From Rubritepida flocculans DSM 14296 (GTDB taxonomy: Bacteria; Pseudomonadota; Alphaproteobacteria; Acetobacterales; Acetobacteraceae), in contig NZ_AUDH01000004.1 in NCBI RefSeq assembly GCF_000425365.1, positions 124,001-188,000 on the forward strand: DNA of 64,000 bases, given 5' to 3'. This document shows positions 1 through 12,697 of the stretch, piece after piece (the stretch's first letter is position 1; each line of letters starts with the position of its first letter). A model generated the notes under the pieces. The model was not told the origin of the DNA. It ran no database searches and worked only from the letters and a program-made list of their open reading frames with translations. The translations under genes were made by a program, and so were the position numbers.

Positions 1-3000
1 TCCGCAGCGCGGCGGCGTGGCGCATGTTGGCGCGGATCAGCGCGGCGAAGCCCGCATGGCCCTCGGCCGCCGAGGCGAGCGGATCGGGCGGCGGCACGCC
101 CCAGACCTGGCCGAGCGGGCCGAGCGGGTCGGGCGGCGCGCCGATGGAGAAGCCCTCCAGGAAGGGCAGGGCGCGCGTCCAGGCCTCGGCGCCGTCGGGC
201 GCGCTGCCCACCGCGAGGTCGCGGTAGAGCCCCGCGCCGGCGGCCGCGGCCTCGGCGAGCTGCCGATCGGCCAGGAATTGCAGGAAGATGTGGAACTCCG
301 TCTCCTCCGCCAGCCGGGCGGCGAAGCCGGGCACCGCGCGATCGTCCACATGCGCGAGGCCGGCGGGCCAGCGGCGGTGATCGCCATGGCCGAGATGCTC
401 CGAGAGCGCGGCGTGCAGCGCGAAGCCGCGCAGCGCCGCCCCGCCGGCGGCGCGGAAGGCCTGGAAGCTAGGGTCGCGCCGGTCGAAGCGCGCCCAGGCG
501 GCGGCGAGGGTGGCGCGCTTCGCAGCCCAGGCCGCCGGGTAGTCCACCCAAGCCCCGCCCGGCGCGGCGCAGGGGCCGAGGCGGGCCGCGTCGATCAGCA
601 TGGGGTCGAGGAAGCGGCGGTCGCTGGGCTGGTAGGGGCTCGCGCGGGCGCGGTCCGCGAGGTGCAGCGCGTGCGGCGGCGAGAGGCCGAGCCACAGCGC
701 GCCCTCGGCCGCGGCGGCGCGCGCGAGCTCCGCCACCGCCGTGAAGTCGCCCATGCCCTGCTCGGCCGCGTGGCGCAGGGCGTAGATCTGCGCGGTGAGG
801 CCGAAGCGCGGCGCCTCCAGCGCGGAGGGGCGGAAGGCGCGGGCGGGGGCGCAGGTGATCCGGCACAGCGCGCCCGCCGCCTCCAGCCGGTGATGGCCGG
901 GGGGCAGGGGGGGCAGGCGCAGCATCCCCTCCTCTGGCAGCAGCGAGAGCTCGCGCGTCTCGCCCCCCTCCAGGTGCAGGGTGGCGGAGAGCCGGCGCGT
1001 GGCGGAGCTGGGCAGGCGCGGGGCCACCCCCTCGGTCGCGGCGAGATGGGGCGGCAGCAGCGGCCTCTCCCGCCGTCGCGCCAGGCTGTCGCGCGCCTGG
1101 GCGGCGGTCTCGGCGGGCAGGCCCAGCGCGCCGAGCAGGGCGCGCACCGTGCCTTCGGGGACGCGATGGGCGGCGCCGGTCAGGTCGAACCAGACGGTCT
1201 CGATGCCGGCGGCGGCGGCGAGCGCGCCCAGCAGCGCCCCGTCCGGGGCTTCGGCGCGGCGCGGGGGCAGGGGGGACTCGGCCAGCAGCAGCACGGAGCG
1301 CGGAGCCATGCCCTGGGGGCCCTCCACCGCGCCCTCGCGCTCCGGATCGGCGCTGTCGGCGATCAGCGTCCAGTGATGGCCCCAGCGCGGCGGCGGCAGG
1401 GCGAGCAGCGCCGCGCCCCCGCCCTGGTGGAAGGCGGCGAGAACCCGGTCCTCCCCCTCGTGCAGGAGCATGGCGAGGCTCTCGGCCTGCTCCCAGCCCT
1501 GCATGGGCGCGCCCTCGAGGGTGAGCCAGGCCACGTCGCGCATGCCGGGCGCGACCTCCGCCCCGGTGAGCGGGCGGGTGGCGTGCAGGGCGGGGTGGGC
1601 GCGGCGGGCCGCCACCAGCCGCTGCGCGAAGCCGAGCAGCGCGGCGTCCGCCCCTTCCCAATCCATCCAGGAGAGGGCGTTGTCCTGGCAATAGGCGTTG
1701 TTGTTGCCCCGCTGCGTGCGGCCGATCTCGTCGCCCATGGAGAGCATGGGCGCGCCGCGCGCGATCAGCAGGCTCGCCAGCAGGGCGCGCGCGTCGGCGG
1801 CGCGGCGGGCGAGAATGGCGGGGTCGTCGCTCGGCCCCTCATGGCCGTTGTTCCAGGAGAGGTTCGCGTCGCTGCCGTCGCGGTTCTCCTCGCCATTGGC
1901 CTCGTTGTGCTTGCGCGCATGGGAGACAAGGTCGGCCAGGGTGAAGCCGTCATGGGCGGTGACGAAGTTGATCGAATCGCCCGGCCGCCCCGGCAGCGCG
2001 TCCGAGGAGCCGGCGAGGCGCGTGGCCAGCGCGCCCACCATGCCGCGATCGCCGCGCCAGAAGCGGCGGATGTCGTCGCGGAAGCGGTCGTTCCACTCGC
2101 CCCATCCGGGTGGGAATGCGCCGAGGCTGTGCTCGGCCACGTCCCAGGGCTCGGCGATGATGCGGCGCGTCGCCAGCACCGGGTCCTGGCGGATGCCGGC
2201 GAAGAGCGGGGCCATGGGGTCGAAGCGGCCATCGGGGTCGCGCCGGCCGAGGGTTGTGGCGAGGTCGAGCCGGAACCCGTCCACCCCGGCCTCCAGCGCC
2301 CAGTGGCGCAGCGCGTCCATGACGAGGCGCAGCGGCCAGGGCCGGTCGCAGGCCAGCACATTGCCGCAGCCGGACTGGTTGTGCCCCAGCCGGTACCAGT
2401 GCGCCTCGCCCAGCCCGCGCAGGTTGAGCGTGGGGCCTTCGGCGTCGCCCTCGCCGGTGTGGTTGAACACCACGTCGAGGATCACGGCGATGCCGGCGGC
2501 GCGCAGCGCCTGCACGGCGGCCCGCACCTCGGCCATGCCGCCGGGGGCGAGGCGCGGATCGGGCGCGAGGGGGCAGACCGGGTTGTAGCCCCAGTGGTTG
2601 GCGAGGCCGAGCGGCGGCAGGTGCCGCTCGTCGATCCAGGCGGCGCATGGCATGAGCTCGACGGCGGTGACGCCGAGCGCGACGAGATGGCCGATGGCCG
2701 CGGGGTGCGCGAGGCCCGCGAAGGTGCCGCGGATGCCCTTCGGGATCTCCGGATGGCGCATGGTGAAGCCGCGCACATGCAGCTCGTAGAGGATCAGCGG
2801 CCGGGCGGGCAGCGGCGCCCAGCCCGGCGCGGGCGCGGGCGCCTCCACGACGCATTTGGGCAGGTGCGGGGCGCTGTCCTCGCCCGGCGTGAACAGGCTC
2901 GGGTGCAGGCGCAGCGGCGCCTCGAGGCGGCGCGCCCATGGGTCGAGCAGCAGCTTGGCCGGATCGAAGCGGCCCAGCGCCACGGGGCCATCGGCCCGGA

Positions 3001-3193
3001 AGCCGTAGCGCGCGCCGGGGCCGAGCCCGGGCAGGAGCCCCTCGAACAGCCCGTCGCCGCGCGGGGCGAGGGGGGCCCGCAGCACCTCCTCGCCGTGCTC
3101 GAACAGGCAGAACCAGACGCGATCGGCCCCCGGTGCGGGCAGCGCCACCCGCAGCCCCTTGGGCCCGGGCGTGACGCCCGGCAGGCTAGCCAC
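1..3193 (-). CDS. glgX: GlgX-MalQ fusion: glycogen debranching enzyme joined to 4-alpha-glucanotransferase (C-terminus outside window)
   Basis: One reading frame stays open from a GTG at 3193 to the window edge (about 1063 codons, no stop). Residues 1 to about 630 are a GH13 debranching enzyme, which cleaves alpha-1,6 branches of phosphorylase-trimmed glycogen. The GH13 nucleophile motif GFRLDLAT (Asp310), the acid/base motif IAEPWD (Glu348) and the later TAHDGFTLADLV motif are present. From about residue 640 the frame continues into a GH77 amylomaltase: the N-terminal module, then MGDF and the RASPYQPSDRRFLDP substrate-loop motif. The window ends at RANMRHAAALR, just before the position where E. 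coli MalQ has its nucleophilic Asp. The start overlaps the glgA stop by 8 nt, so the two are translationally coupled. No stop or internal start separates the halves, so this looks like a true fusion. The distal MalQ active site cannot be checked here. Confidence 0.88.
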   Translation of the reverse strand, partial: MASLPGVTPGPKGLRVALPAPGADRVWFCLFEHGEEVLRAPLAPRGDGLFEGLLPGLGPGARYGFRADGPVALGRFDPAKLLLDPWARRLEAPLRLHPSLFTPGEDSAPHLPKCVVEAPAPAPGWAPLPARPLILYELHVRGFTMRHPEIPKGIRGTFAGLAHPAAIGHLVALGVTAVELMPCAAWIDERHLPPLGLANHWGYNPVCPLAPDPRLAPGGMAEVRAAVQALRAAGIAVILDVVFNHTGEGDAEGPTLNLRGLGEAHWYRLGHNQSGCGNVLACDRPWPLRLVMDALRHWALEAGVDGFRLDLATTLGRRDPDGRFDPMAPLFAGIRQDPVLATRRIIAEPWDVAEHSLGAFPPGWGEWNDRFRDDIRRFWRGDRGMVGALATRLAGSSDALPGRPGDSINFVTAHDGFTLADLVSHARKHNEANGEENRDGSDANLSWNNGHEGPSDDPAILARRAADARALLASLLIARGAPMLSMGDEIGRTQRGNNNAYCQDNALSWMDWEGADAALLGFAQRLVAARRAHPALHATRPLTGAEVAPGMRDVAWLTLEGAPMQGWEQAESLAMLLHEGEDRVLAAFHQGGGAALLALPPPRWGHHWTLIADSADPEREGAVEGPQGMAPRSVLLLAESPLPPRRAEAPDGALLGALAAAAGIETVWFDLTGAAHRVPEGTVRALLGALGLPAETAAQARDSLARRRERPLLPPHLAATEGVAPRLPSSATRRLSATLHLEGGETRELSLLPEEGMLRLPPLPPGHHRLEAAGALCRITCAPARAFRPSALEAPRFGLTAQIYALRHAAEQGMGDFTAVAELARAAAAEGALWLGLSPPHALHLADRARASPYQPSDRRFLDPMLIDAARLGPCAAPGGAWVDYPAAWAAKRATLAAAWARFDRRDPSFQAFRAAGGAALRGFALHAALSEHLGHGDHRRWPAGLAHVDDRAVPGFAARLAEETEFHIFLQFLADRQLAEAAAAGAGLYRDLAVGSAPDGAEAWTRALPFLEGFSIGAPPDPLGPLGQVWGVPPPDPLASAAEGHAGFAALIRANMRHAAALR

Positions 3194-4625
3194 GCCCCGT
3201 CATCGCGCGGAACAGCGCGGCGTAGCGCGCGGCCGAGCGCGCCCAGGAGACATCGGTGGCCATGGCGTTCGCCACCAGCCGCGCCCAGGCCCCCGGCTCG
3301 CGATACAGGCGGATGGCGCGTTCGATGGCAGCCATCAGCATATCCTGCGTGACGGGAGAGAACTGGAAGCCGGTGCCCGCGCCCATGGCCAGCGCCATCT
3401 CGTTCGCGTCCATCACCGTGTCCGCGAGGCCCCCCACCCGCGCCACGATGGGCGGCGCGCCGTAGCGCAGCGCGCAGAGCTGCCCCAGCCCGCAGGGCTC
3501 GAAGCGCGAGGGCAGCAGGATGCAATCCGCACCGCCATAGACGAGCCGCGCGAAGCCCTCGTCGAAGCCGACGAAGCTGCCCACCCGCCCGGGGTTCGCT
3601 CCGGTGGCGCCATGCACCCGCTCCTCCAGCGCGCCCTCGCCGGTGCCGAGGAAGGCGATCTGCGCGCCGTTGTCGAGCACGGCCGGCAGCGCCTCCAGCG
3701 CGAGGTCCACCCCCTTCTGCCAGGTGAAGCGGCCGATGAAGGCGAAGAGGGGGGCATCAGGCTCGGGGGCGAGCCCCATGCGGGCCTGGAGTTGGCGCTT
3801 GTTCTCCGCGCGCGGCGCGGGATCATCGGCCGAGAAGTTGGCCGGCAGCCGCGGGTCGGTGGCTGGGTTCCACTCCCCGGTGTCGAGCCCGTTGAGGATG
3901 CCCGAGAGGTCGCGCGCGCGGCCGCGCAGCAGCCCATCGAGCCCCATGCCCCAGGCGGGGGTCCGGATTTCCGCGGCATAGCTGGGCGAGACGGTGGTGA
4001 TGCGCGCCGCATACCACAGCCCCGCCTTGAGGAAGCCGACGCGGCCGTAATACTCGAGGCCCTCGGCGCGGAACGCATCGCCCGGCAGGCCCAGCAGGGG
4101 GAACACCTCGGGCGGGAACTGGCCCTGGAAGGCCAGGTTGTGCAGGGTGAACAGGCAGGGCAGCCGCGGGGCCTCGTAGCGCAGATAGGCGGGCAGCAGC
4201 CCGGCCTGCCAGTCATGCGCGTGCGCGGCGTCGAACCCCTCGGACTGCGCGAGGCTCGCCCCCGCGCGCGCCAGTGCGGCGAAGCGCGCGGCGTTGTCCG
4301 GCCAGTCCTCGCCCCAGGGCGCGAGGTAGGGGGAGCCCGCGCGGGCGAAGAAATGCGGCGCGTCGAGCGCCACGAGGCGCAGCCCCGCGGCCTCGGCGTG
4401 CAGCAGCCGCGCCGGCGCGCCCATCAATTCGGGCAGCGCGTCCACCCGGTGCACGGCCCCGAGCGCCTGCAGCACGGCCGGATAGCCGGGCAGCAGCGTG
4501 GTCACCTCCACGCCTTCCGGCGCGAGGGCGGCGGGCAGCGCCCCCACCACATCCGCAAGCCCCCCGGTCTTGACGAAGGGGAAGCACTCGGAGGCGACGG
4601 CCAGTACGCGCAGGGAGGCGCTCAC
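3186..4625 (-). CDS. glgA: Glycogen synthase (ADP-glucose dependent)
   Basis: 479-aa GT5 glycogen synthase, which transfers glucose from ADP-glucose to the non-reducing ends of alpha-1,4-glucan in the cytoplasm. The N-terminal ADP-glucose loop [10 protein letters not shown] is at residues 19-28. The C-terminal GT-B half carries the [18 protein letters not shown] nucleotide-binding segment. Length matches the bacterial family (about 475-485 aa). The ATG overlaps the end of glgC by 4 nt, and its stop overlaps the GTG start of the downstream glgX-malQ gene, so all three are probably made from one mRNA. Nothing unusual is seen in the protein. Confidence 0.96.
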   Translation of the reverse strand: MSASLRVLAVASECFPFVKTGGLADVVGALPAALAPEGVEVTTLLPGYPAVLQALGAVHRVDALPELMGAPARLLHAEAAGLRLVALDAPHFFARAGSPYLAPWGEDWPDNAARFAALARAGASLAQSEGFDAAHAHDWQAGLLPAYLRYEAPRLPCLFTLHNLAFQGQFPPEVFPLLGLPGDAFRAEGLEYYGRVGFLKAGLWYAARITTVSPSYAAEIRTPAWGMGLDGLLRGRARDLSGILNGLDTGEWNPATDPRLPANFSADDPAPRAENKRQLQARMGLAPEPDAPLFAFIGRFTWQKGVDLALEALPAVLDNGAQIAFLGTGEGALEERVHGATGANPGRVGSFVGFDEGFARLVYGGADCILLPSRFEPCGLGQLCALRYGAPPIVARVGGLADTVMDANEMALAMGAGTGFQFSPVTQDMLMAAIERAIRLYREPGAWARLVANAMATDVSWARSAARYAALFRAMTGRG

Positions 4626-5887
4626 GCGAGCCGGTCCAGCATGGCCTGGGTGATGAGGCAGATGCCCTGTTCCGTGCGGCGGAAGCGCGCGGCGTCCAGC
4701 GCCGGGTCCTCGCCCACCACGAGCCCCTCGGGGATGCGGCAGCTCCGGTCCACCACCACGCGCGATAGGCGCGCCCCGCGCCCCACATCCACGCCGGGAA
4801 GCACCACCGCCTCGTGCAGCCTGGCGAAGGAATGGACATGCACGCCGGTGAACAGCAGCGAGCGCCGGCAGGAGGCGCCCGAGATGATGCAGCCCCCGGC
4901 CACCAGGGAGGAGATGGCCTCGCCCCGCCGGCCTTCCTCGTCATGCACGAACTTGGCGGGCGGCACCACCTCGCTGTGCGTCCAGATGGGCCAGTCCTGA
5001 TCGTAGATGTCGAGGGGCGGGACCACGTCCACCAGGTCGATGTTCGCCTCCCAGTAGGCGTCCACCGTGCCCACGTCGCGCCAGTAGGGCGCGGTCTCGC
5101 GCACCGAGCGCACGCAGCTCCGCTCGAAGCGGTGCGCCGCCGCGCGGCCGGTGCGCACGATGTGGGGGATGATGTCCTTGCCGAAATCGTGGCTGGAGGA
5201 GGGATCGGCCGCGTCGCGGCGAAGCTGCGCAATCAGGTAGGCCGTGTCGAAGACGTAGATTCCCATGGAGGCCAGCGCGAGATCGGGCCGCCCTGGAATG
5301 CCTGGCGGGTCGGCGGGCTTCTCGACGAAATCGGTGATCCAGGCCTCGCTGTTCACGGCCATGACGCCGAAGCCCTTGGCCTGTTCGCGCGGCACCGCGA
5401 TGCAGGAGACGGTGACGTCCGCCCCCTGATCCACATGCTGCTGCAGCATGCGCTCGTAGTCCATCTTGTAGATGTGGTCGCCCGCGAGGATGACCATGTG
5501 CCGCGGCGCGAGATCCTCGATGATGTCGATGTTCTGGAACACCGCATCCGCCGTGCCGAGATACCAGTTGTGCTCGGAGACGCGCTGGCTCGCGGGCAGG
5601 ATGTCGAAGCTCTCGTTGCGCTCGGCGCGGAAGAAGTTCCAGCCGCGCTGCAGGTGGCGGATGAGGCTGTGCGCCTTGTACTGCGTGGCGACCGCGACGC
5701 GGCGGATGCCCGAGTTCAGCGCGTTGGACAGCGCGAAGTCAATGATGCGCGTCTTGCCCCCGAAATAGACGGCGGGCTTGGCGCGCCGGTCGGTCAGTTC
5801 CATCAGGCGCGAGCCGCGGCCGCCTGCGAGCACGAAGGCCATGGCGGTGCGCGCCAGGGGGGCGGGGGCCAGCTCGCGGTCACGCAT
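4622..5887 (-). CDS. glgC: Glucose-1-phosphate adenylyltransferase (ADP-glucose pyrophosphorylase)
   Basis: 421-aa enzyme making ADP-glucose from ATP and glucose-1-phosphate, the committed step of glycogen synthesis. The nucleotidyltransferase signature [20 protein letters not shown] begins at about residue 18. It is followed by the PAVYFGGK and [15 protein letters not shown] blocks and by the GTADAVFQN and [10 protein letters not shown] motifs. The C-terminal third is the left-handed beta-helix allosteric/oligomer domain ([15 protein letters not shown]). Length matches E. coli GlgC (431 aa). The ATG lies within the last 8 nt of glgB. Activity in this family is normally tuned by glycolytic intermediates; effector specificity cannot be read from the sequence. 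Confidence 0.96.
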   Translation of the reverse strand: MRDRELAPAPLARTAMAFVLAGGRGSRLMELTDRRAKPAVYFGGKTRIIDFALSNALNSGIRRVAVATQYKAHSLIRHLQRGWNFFRAERNESFDILPASQRVSEHNWYLGTADAVFQNIDIIEDLAPRHMVILAGDHIYKMDYERMLQQHVDQGADVTVSCIAVPREQAKGFGVMAVNSEAWITDFVEKPADPPGIPGRPDLALASMGIYVFDTAYLIAQLRRDAADPSSSHDFGKDIIPHIVRTGRAAAHRFERSCVRSVRETAPYWRDVGTVDAYWEANIDLVDVVPPLDIYDQDWPIWTHSEVVPPAKFVHDEEGRRGEAISSLVAGGCIISGASCRRSLLFTGVHVHSFARLHEAVVLPGVDVGRGARLSRVVVDRSCRIPEGLVVGEDPALDAARFRRTEQGICLITQAMLDRLA

Positions 5888-8117
5888 CTCGGGGCTCGTC
5901 TCTCTCCGGCGCCGGCCATTGTTCCGGAACGAGCATCAGCGTGGCAAGCGGGGGAAGCAGCAGCCGCGCCGAGGCCGGCTGGCCGAAGGCGGGCTCGGCC
6001 TTGGCCGTCACGCGACCGAGATTGCCGAGGCCCGAACCGCCATAAAGGCGCGAATCCGTGTTCAACAGCTCGCGCCAGGCACCCGGGCAGGGCAGGCCGG
6101 TCAGGTGGTGCTCGCGCGGGGCGCTCTGGAAATTGCACAGCACCGCGACTGGCGGCCCGCCTGCTCCGTCGAAGCGCAGCCAGCCGAAGGTGCAACCTGC
6201 CGCATCGTTCGCATCGGTCCAGAGGAAGCCCTCGGGCTCCGCATCGCGCGCGTGCAGGGCGGGCAGGCCGCGGTGCAGCCCGTTGAGGTCGCGTACCAGC
6301 GCCTGCAGGCCCTGGTGCGGGGCGTATTGCAGCAGCCACCAGTCCAGCTCGCGCGCCTCGCTCCATTCGCGCCACTGGCCGAACTCGCCGCCCATGAAGA
6401 GCAGCTTCTTGCCCGGGTGGCCCCACATGAAGGCGAGATAGGCGCGCAGCGTCGCGAAGCGCTGCCAGTCGTCGGCCCCCGGCCCGCCCGAGGGCAGACG
6501 CCCGAGCAGCGAGCCCTTGCCGTGCACCACTTCGTCATGGCTGAGCGGCAGGATGAAGCGCTCGTTGAAGGCGTACATCAGGCCGAAGTTCATCCACTGG
6601 TGGTGCCAGGGGCGATGCACCGCCTCCTTCGCCACGTAGCGCAGCGTGTCGTTCATCCAGCCCATGTTCCACTTGAAGTGGAAGCCGAGGCCGCCTTCCT
6701 CCACCGGCGCGGTGACGCCGCGCCAGTCCGTCGCCTCCTCAGCGATCATCAGCGCGCCGCGCCCCTCGGCGCGCACCAGCGCATTGATCTTGCGAAGGCA
6801 GGCGATGGCGTCGCGGTTGTCGTTGCCGCCATCCTCGTTGGGCGCCCATTCGCCGGGCCCGCGCGAGTAGTCGAGGTGGATCATGGAGGAGACCGCGTCC
6901 ACCCTCAGCCCGTCGGCGTGGAAGCGCTCGATCCAGAACATGGCGTTGGAGGCGAGGAAGCTCTGCACCTCCGTCCGGCCGTAGTCGTAGACCGCGGTGC
7001 GCCAGTCGGGGTGGAAGCCGCGGCGCGGATCCGGGTGTTCGAAGAGCGGCGTGCCGTCGAACCAGGCCAGGCCGTGCGCATCCTGCGGGAAATGCGCGGG
7101 CACCCAGTCGAGGATGACGCCCAGCCCGGCCGCGTGGGCGGCATCGATGAAGGCCATCAGCCCCCGCGGGCCGCCGAGCCGCGCCGTGACCGCGTGCATC
7201 CCGATGGGCTGGTAGCCCCAGGAGGCGTCGAGCGGGTGCTCCATGACGGGCAGGAACTCGATGTGCGTGAAGCCCATGCCCTTGGCGTAGGGGATGAGGT
7301 CGGCCGCCAGCTCCTCCCAGTTCCAGAAACGCCCGTCGGGATGGCGCTTCCAGGAAGAGGCGTGCACCTCGTAGATCGACAGAGGTGCGCGCGGCCAGTC
7401 CGTCGCGGCGCGCCGCGCGAGCCAGGACTCGTCGCTCCACGCGAAGCCCTCGATGTCGGCGACGATGGAGGCGGTGTTGGGACGCAGCTCTGCGGCGAAG
7501 CCGAAGGGATCGGCCTTCAGCGGGAGCAGGTTTCCGTCGGGGCCGATCAGCTCGTACTTGTAGAGGGCGCCCGGGCCGACGCCGGGCAGGAAGATTTCCC
7601 ACAGCCCGGAATCCACCCGCCGCCGCATGGGGTGGCGCCGCCCGTCCCAGAGGTTGAAGTCACCCACCACCGACACGCGGCGCGCATGCGGCGCCCAGAC
7701 GGCGAAGCGCGTTCCCGCCACGCCCTCATGCGTGGTGGGGTGGGCGCCCAGCCGCTCATAGAGGCGCACATGCGTGCCCTCCAGCAGCAGGTGGTCGTCG
7801 AGCGGGCCGAGGGTGGGGCCGAAGGCGTAGGGATCGTGGATCTCCTGCGCGCCATCGGGGTAGTGCACGCGCAGCCGCCGGCATTCCTCTCGCCGCACGC
7901 CGGGCAGAAGGGCTTCGAAGAAGCCCTCCTCTCCGCGTCGCTCCAAGGGAAGGGCGCGGCCCTCCAGCAATGCCTCCACCGCGCGGGCGCCGGGGAGGAA
8001 GCACCGCCAAACCACGCCGCCCGGCGCTGCATGCGGGCCGAGCAGCGCGAAGGGATTCCCGTGCGTCGCCGAGAGCAGGGAGGCGAGCTCCTCCGCACTG
8101 GCGCGCAGGGCGCCCAC
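5880..8117 (-). CDS. glgB: 1,4-alpha-glucan branching enzyme
   Basis: GH13 branching enzyme of 745 aa from the GTG at 8117, which lies 4 nt past the glgP stop. The frame is open further upstream, but that part overlaps glgP and looks non-coding, so the GTG is preferred. Order: N-terminal module, CBM48 ([20 protein letters not shown]), then the catalytic barrel. The nucleophile is Asp407 in [11 protein letters not shown] and the acid/base is Glu460 in IAEEATDW, within two residues of the E. coli numbering. [12 protein letters not shown] is also present. It introduces alpha-1,6 branches into the GlgA product. The stop overlaps glgC by 8 nt. Confidence 0.95.
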   Translation of the reverse strand: MGALRASAEELASLLSATHGNPFALLGPHAAPGGVVWRCFLPGARAVEALLEGRALPLERRGEEGFFEALLPGVRREECRRLRVHYPDGAQEIHDPYAFGPTLGPLDDHLLLEGTHVRLYERLGAHPTTHEGVAGTRFAVWAPHARRVSVVGDFNLWDGRRHPMRRRVDSGLWEIFLPGVGPGALYKYELIGPDGNLLPLKADPFGFAAELRPNTASIVADIEGFAWSDESWLARRAATDWPRAPLSIYEVHASSWKRHPDGRFWNWEELAADLIPYAKGMGFTHIEFLPVMEHPLDASWGYQPIGMHAVTARLGGPRGLMAFIDAAHAAGLGVILDWVPAHFPQDAHGLAWFDGTPLFEHPDPRRGFHPDWRTAVYDYGRTEVQSFLASNAMFWIERFHADGLRVDAVSSMIHLDYSRGPGEWAPNEDGGNDNRDAIACLRKINALVRAEGRGALMIAEEATDWRGVTAPVEEGGLGFHFKWNMGWMNDTLRYVAKEAVHRPWHHQWMNFGLMYAFNERFILPLSHDEVVHGKGSLLGRLPSGGPGADDWQRFATLRAYLAFMWGHPGKKLLFMGGEFGQWREWSEARELDWWLLQYAPHQGLQALVRDLNGLHRGLPALHARDAEPEGFLWTDANDAAGCTFGWLRFDGAGGPPVAVLCNFQSAPREHHLTGLPCPGAWRELLNTDSRLYGGSGLGNLGRVTAKAEPAFGQPASARLLLPPLATLMLVPEQWPAPERDEPRDA

Positions 8118-8121
8118 GGGT

Positions 8122-10584
<2,463 letters not shown>

Positions 10585-10666
10585 GTTCTGTGCTTCCTCA
10601 CTGCCTTGGACGGCTCAGAGGGTGGCACAGCGCCACGGGGCGCCGGAAGTGGCTTTCGCGGGTCGC

Positions 10667-11584
10667 TCACCCCTGGGCGGCCAGGAAGGCTTCCGTCTCC
10701 GCGCGCGTGGCGGTGCGCCCGTCACGCGCCCGCAACGCTCCCGCCGCGTTGGCGAGCCTGAGCGCCTGCTCCACCTCCATCCCCTCGGCGAGGCCCAGCG
10801 CATAGGCGCCGTGGAACACGTCGCCCGCGCCGGATGTGTTGGTTGCCGCCACGGGGAAGGCGGGCATGTGGCGGGGCGTCCCCTCGCCGCGCCGCAGCCA
10901 GAGCACGCCCTGCTCGCCGCGGGTGACGGCGGCGAGCTCCGTCACGCCTTCGGAGACGGCCTTGCGCAGCGCCTCGACAGGCCGCAGCCCGAGCCCGTAA
11001 TTGGCGAGGCCGGGCACCGAGAAGATGGCGTGCCGCACGCGGGGCGCGAGGTCGAGCAGCACGCGCGTCTCGCTGCGCTCGCCGTCCAGCACGGTGGGAA
11101 CGCCCCGCACCTCGGCCTCGGCGCAGGCACGGGCCGCTCCCTCCGGCCAGCGCGGGTCGCAGAGCAGGGCGCCCGCCTCGGCCAGGCGGGCGATCGGCAG
11201 CCAGGCGGGGTCGGGATCGAGCCGCTCGCCGCGGAAGCCGAGGATCACGCGCTCGCCCATCCGGTCCACCAGTACGGCCGAGGTGGGGCTGACCGCGCCC
11301 GGGATCACGCGGATGTCGCCCGTCTCCACCCCTTCCTCGCGCAGCGCGCGGAGCAGCAGCCCGCCGTTGCTGTCGTCGCCCACCCGGCCCCAGAAAACGG
11401 CGCGCCCGCCGAGCCGGCGCACCGCGATGGCGGCGTTGGCGGCCATGCCGCCGGCGGTGAGGGCGTAGCCGCGCGCGCGCTCCTTCGCGGGAGGCTGGGG
11501 GATCTCGTCCACCCGGAACACATGGTCGGCCACCGCATTGCCGAGGCAGATCACGAGCGGGCGCGCGCTGTCGTCCAAGGGCAT
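10667..11584 (-). CDS. PfkB-family carbohydrate kinase
   Basis: 305-aa ribokinase-fold sugar kinase heading the glycogen operon. The N-terminal substrate region has the GGMAANAAIAVRRLGG block. The C-terminal signature NTSGAGDVFHGAYALGLAEG supplies the anion hole and the catalytic Asp. The exact sugar cannot be assigned; ribokinase, fructokinase and sulfofructose-kinase-type proteins all share this layout. An ATG at 11584 begins where family similarity begins. An upstream in-frame ATG at 11608 would add 8 residues, and neither has a well-spaced Shine-Dalgarno. The position 82 bp before glgP suggests it feeds hexose phosphate to glycogen metabolism, but that is inference. Confidence 0.85.
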   Translation of the reverse strand: MPLDDSARPLVICLGNAVADHVFRVDEIPQPPAKERARGYALTAGGMAANAAIAVRRLGGRAVFWGRVGDDSNGGLLLRALREEGVETGDIRVIPGAVSPTSAVLVDRMGERVILGFRGERLDPDPAWLPIARLAEAGALLCDPRWPEGAARACAEAEVRGVPTVLDGERSETRVLLDLAPRVRHAIFSVPGLANYGLGLRPVEALRKAVSEGVTELAAVTRGEQGVLWLRRGEGTPRHMPAFPVAATNTSGAGDVFHGAYALGLAEGMEVEQALRLANAAGALRARDGRTATRAETEAFLAAQG

Positions 11585-11740
11585 CTCCTTGCCGGGCTGC
11601 GCGCCCATGCTACGCAGCCGCGCGGGGCCTTGGCCACCATGCGGGCGTTGCCGGGCCCGCCGCCGCCCCGCATCATCGCGCCCAGGCAGGAGGGGAGGAG
11701 TGCCGCGATGACCATGACCGCAGCGGGGCAGGGCTGAACC

Positions 11741-12697
11741 ATGGCCGCGCCCCTCGATCCCGATTGCCGGCGCCTGCTCGAGATGGCGCAGGCCGCGAAC
11801 ATCCCCGCCTACGAGACGCTGACGCCCGAGGCGGCGCGCGCCCAGTATGCCGGCGGCCGCAGCCGGCTGCAGGCGCCTCAGCCCACCGTGGCGGAGGTGC
11901 GTGAGCTGCGCCTGCCCTCGGGCCGGGCGGCGCGGCTGCTGCGCCCCCTCGGCAGCGCACCGGGCGAGGCGCTGCCGGGCCTCGTCTTCGCGCATGGCGG
12001 CGGCTGGGTCTTCGGCGACCTCGACACGCATGACCACCTGGCGCGCAGCCTGGCCAATGGCGCGGGCTGCGCGGTGCTGGCGGTGGACTACCGCCTGGCC
12101 CCCGAGCACCGCTTTCCCGCCGCGGTGGAGGATGTGGCCGAGGCGGTGCGCTTCGCCGCGGCCGAGGCGCGCGCCCTCGGCCTCGACGCCCGGCGCCTGG
12201 CCGTGGGGGGCGACAGCGCGGGCGGCAACCTTGCCGCCGTGATGGCGCTGATGGCGCGGGAGGGCGCGCTGCCGCCGCTCCGCTTCCAGCTCCTGCTCTA
12301 TCCGGTGGTGGAGATGGCCCAGACCCACGATTCCATGGCGCGCTTCGAGGCCGGGGCGGCGCTGACCACGCCCGCCATGCGCTGGTTCCGCGCCCATTAC
12401 GCGCCCGATCCCGCAAGCTGGAACGACTGGCGCGCCTCGCCCCTGCGCGCGGCGAGCCTCGCCGGCGTCGCGCCCGCCTTCGTGCTGACGGTGGGCCATG
12501 ACCCGCTGGTGGACGAGGGGCGCGACTATGCCGCCCGGCTGGAGCGCGAGGGCGTGGCGGTGACGCATCTGCACGCGGCCGACATGATGCACGGCGTGCT
12601 GACCATGACCGGCTTCATCCCGCGCGCGGCGCTGCTGATCGAGGTGGCGGCGCGCGCGCTGCGCGAGGGGCTGGCCGGGGCCGGGGAGGGGGCGTGA
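11741..12697 (+). CDS. Alpha/beta hydrolase, hormone-sensitive-lipase (HSL) family esterase
   Basis: 318-aa esterase/lipase. The oxyanion-hole motif HGGGWVFGDLDTHD is followed by the YRLAPEHRFPAAVED block typical of bacterial HSL (family IV) esterases. The nucleophile elbow is GGDSAGGNLA. A C-terminal VGHDPLVDEG supplies the Asp, and the HGV of MMHGVLTM supplies the His, so the triad is complete. No signal peptide, so it is cytoplasmic. It is transcribed divergently from the glycogen operon and its stop overlaps the ATG of the SDR gene by one base, so the two are probably co-expressed. The natural ester substrate is unknown. Confidence 0.92.
   Translation: MAAPLDPDCRRLLEMAQAANIPAYETLTPEAARAQYAGGRSRLQAPQPTVAEVRELRLPSGRAARLLRPLGSAPGEALPGLVFAHGGGWVFGDLDTHDHLARSLANGAGCAVLAVDYRLAPEHRFPAAVEDVAEAVRFAAAEARALGLDARRLAVGGDSAGGNLAAVMALMAREGALPPLRFQLLLYPVVEMAQTHDSMARFEAGAALTTPAMRWFRAHYAPDPASWNDWRASPLRAASLAGVAPAFVLTVGHDPLVDEGRDYAARLEREGVAVTHLHAADMMHGVLTMTGFIPRAALLIEVAARALREGLAGAGEGA

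Noticed and set aside
17-3352. A 1111-codon open frame on the plus strand
   Set aside because: It is the complement of the GlgX-MalQ gene. Its product is low-complexity Arg/Gly/Ala-rich, while the minus strand shows intact GH13 and GH77 motifs.
10667-12592. A 641-aa reading of the kinase frame
   Set aside because: Only the last ~305 codons (from 11584, or 11608) encode the PfkB kinase; the upstream part is antisense to the esterase gene.
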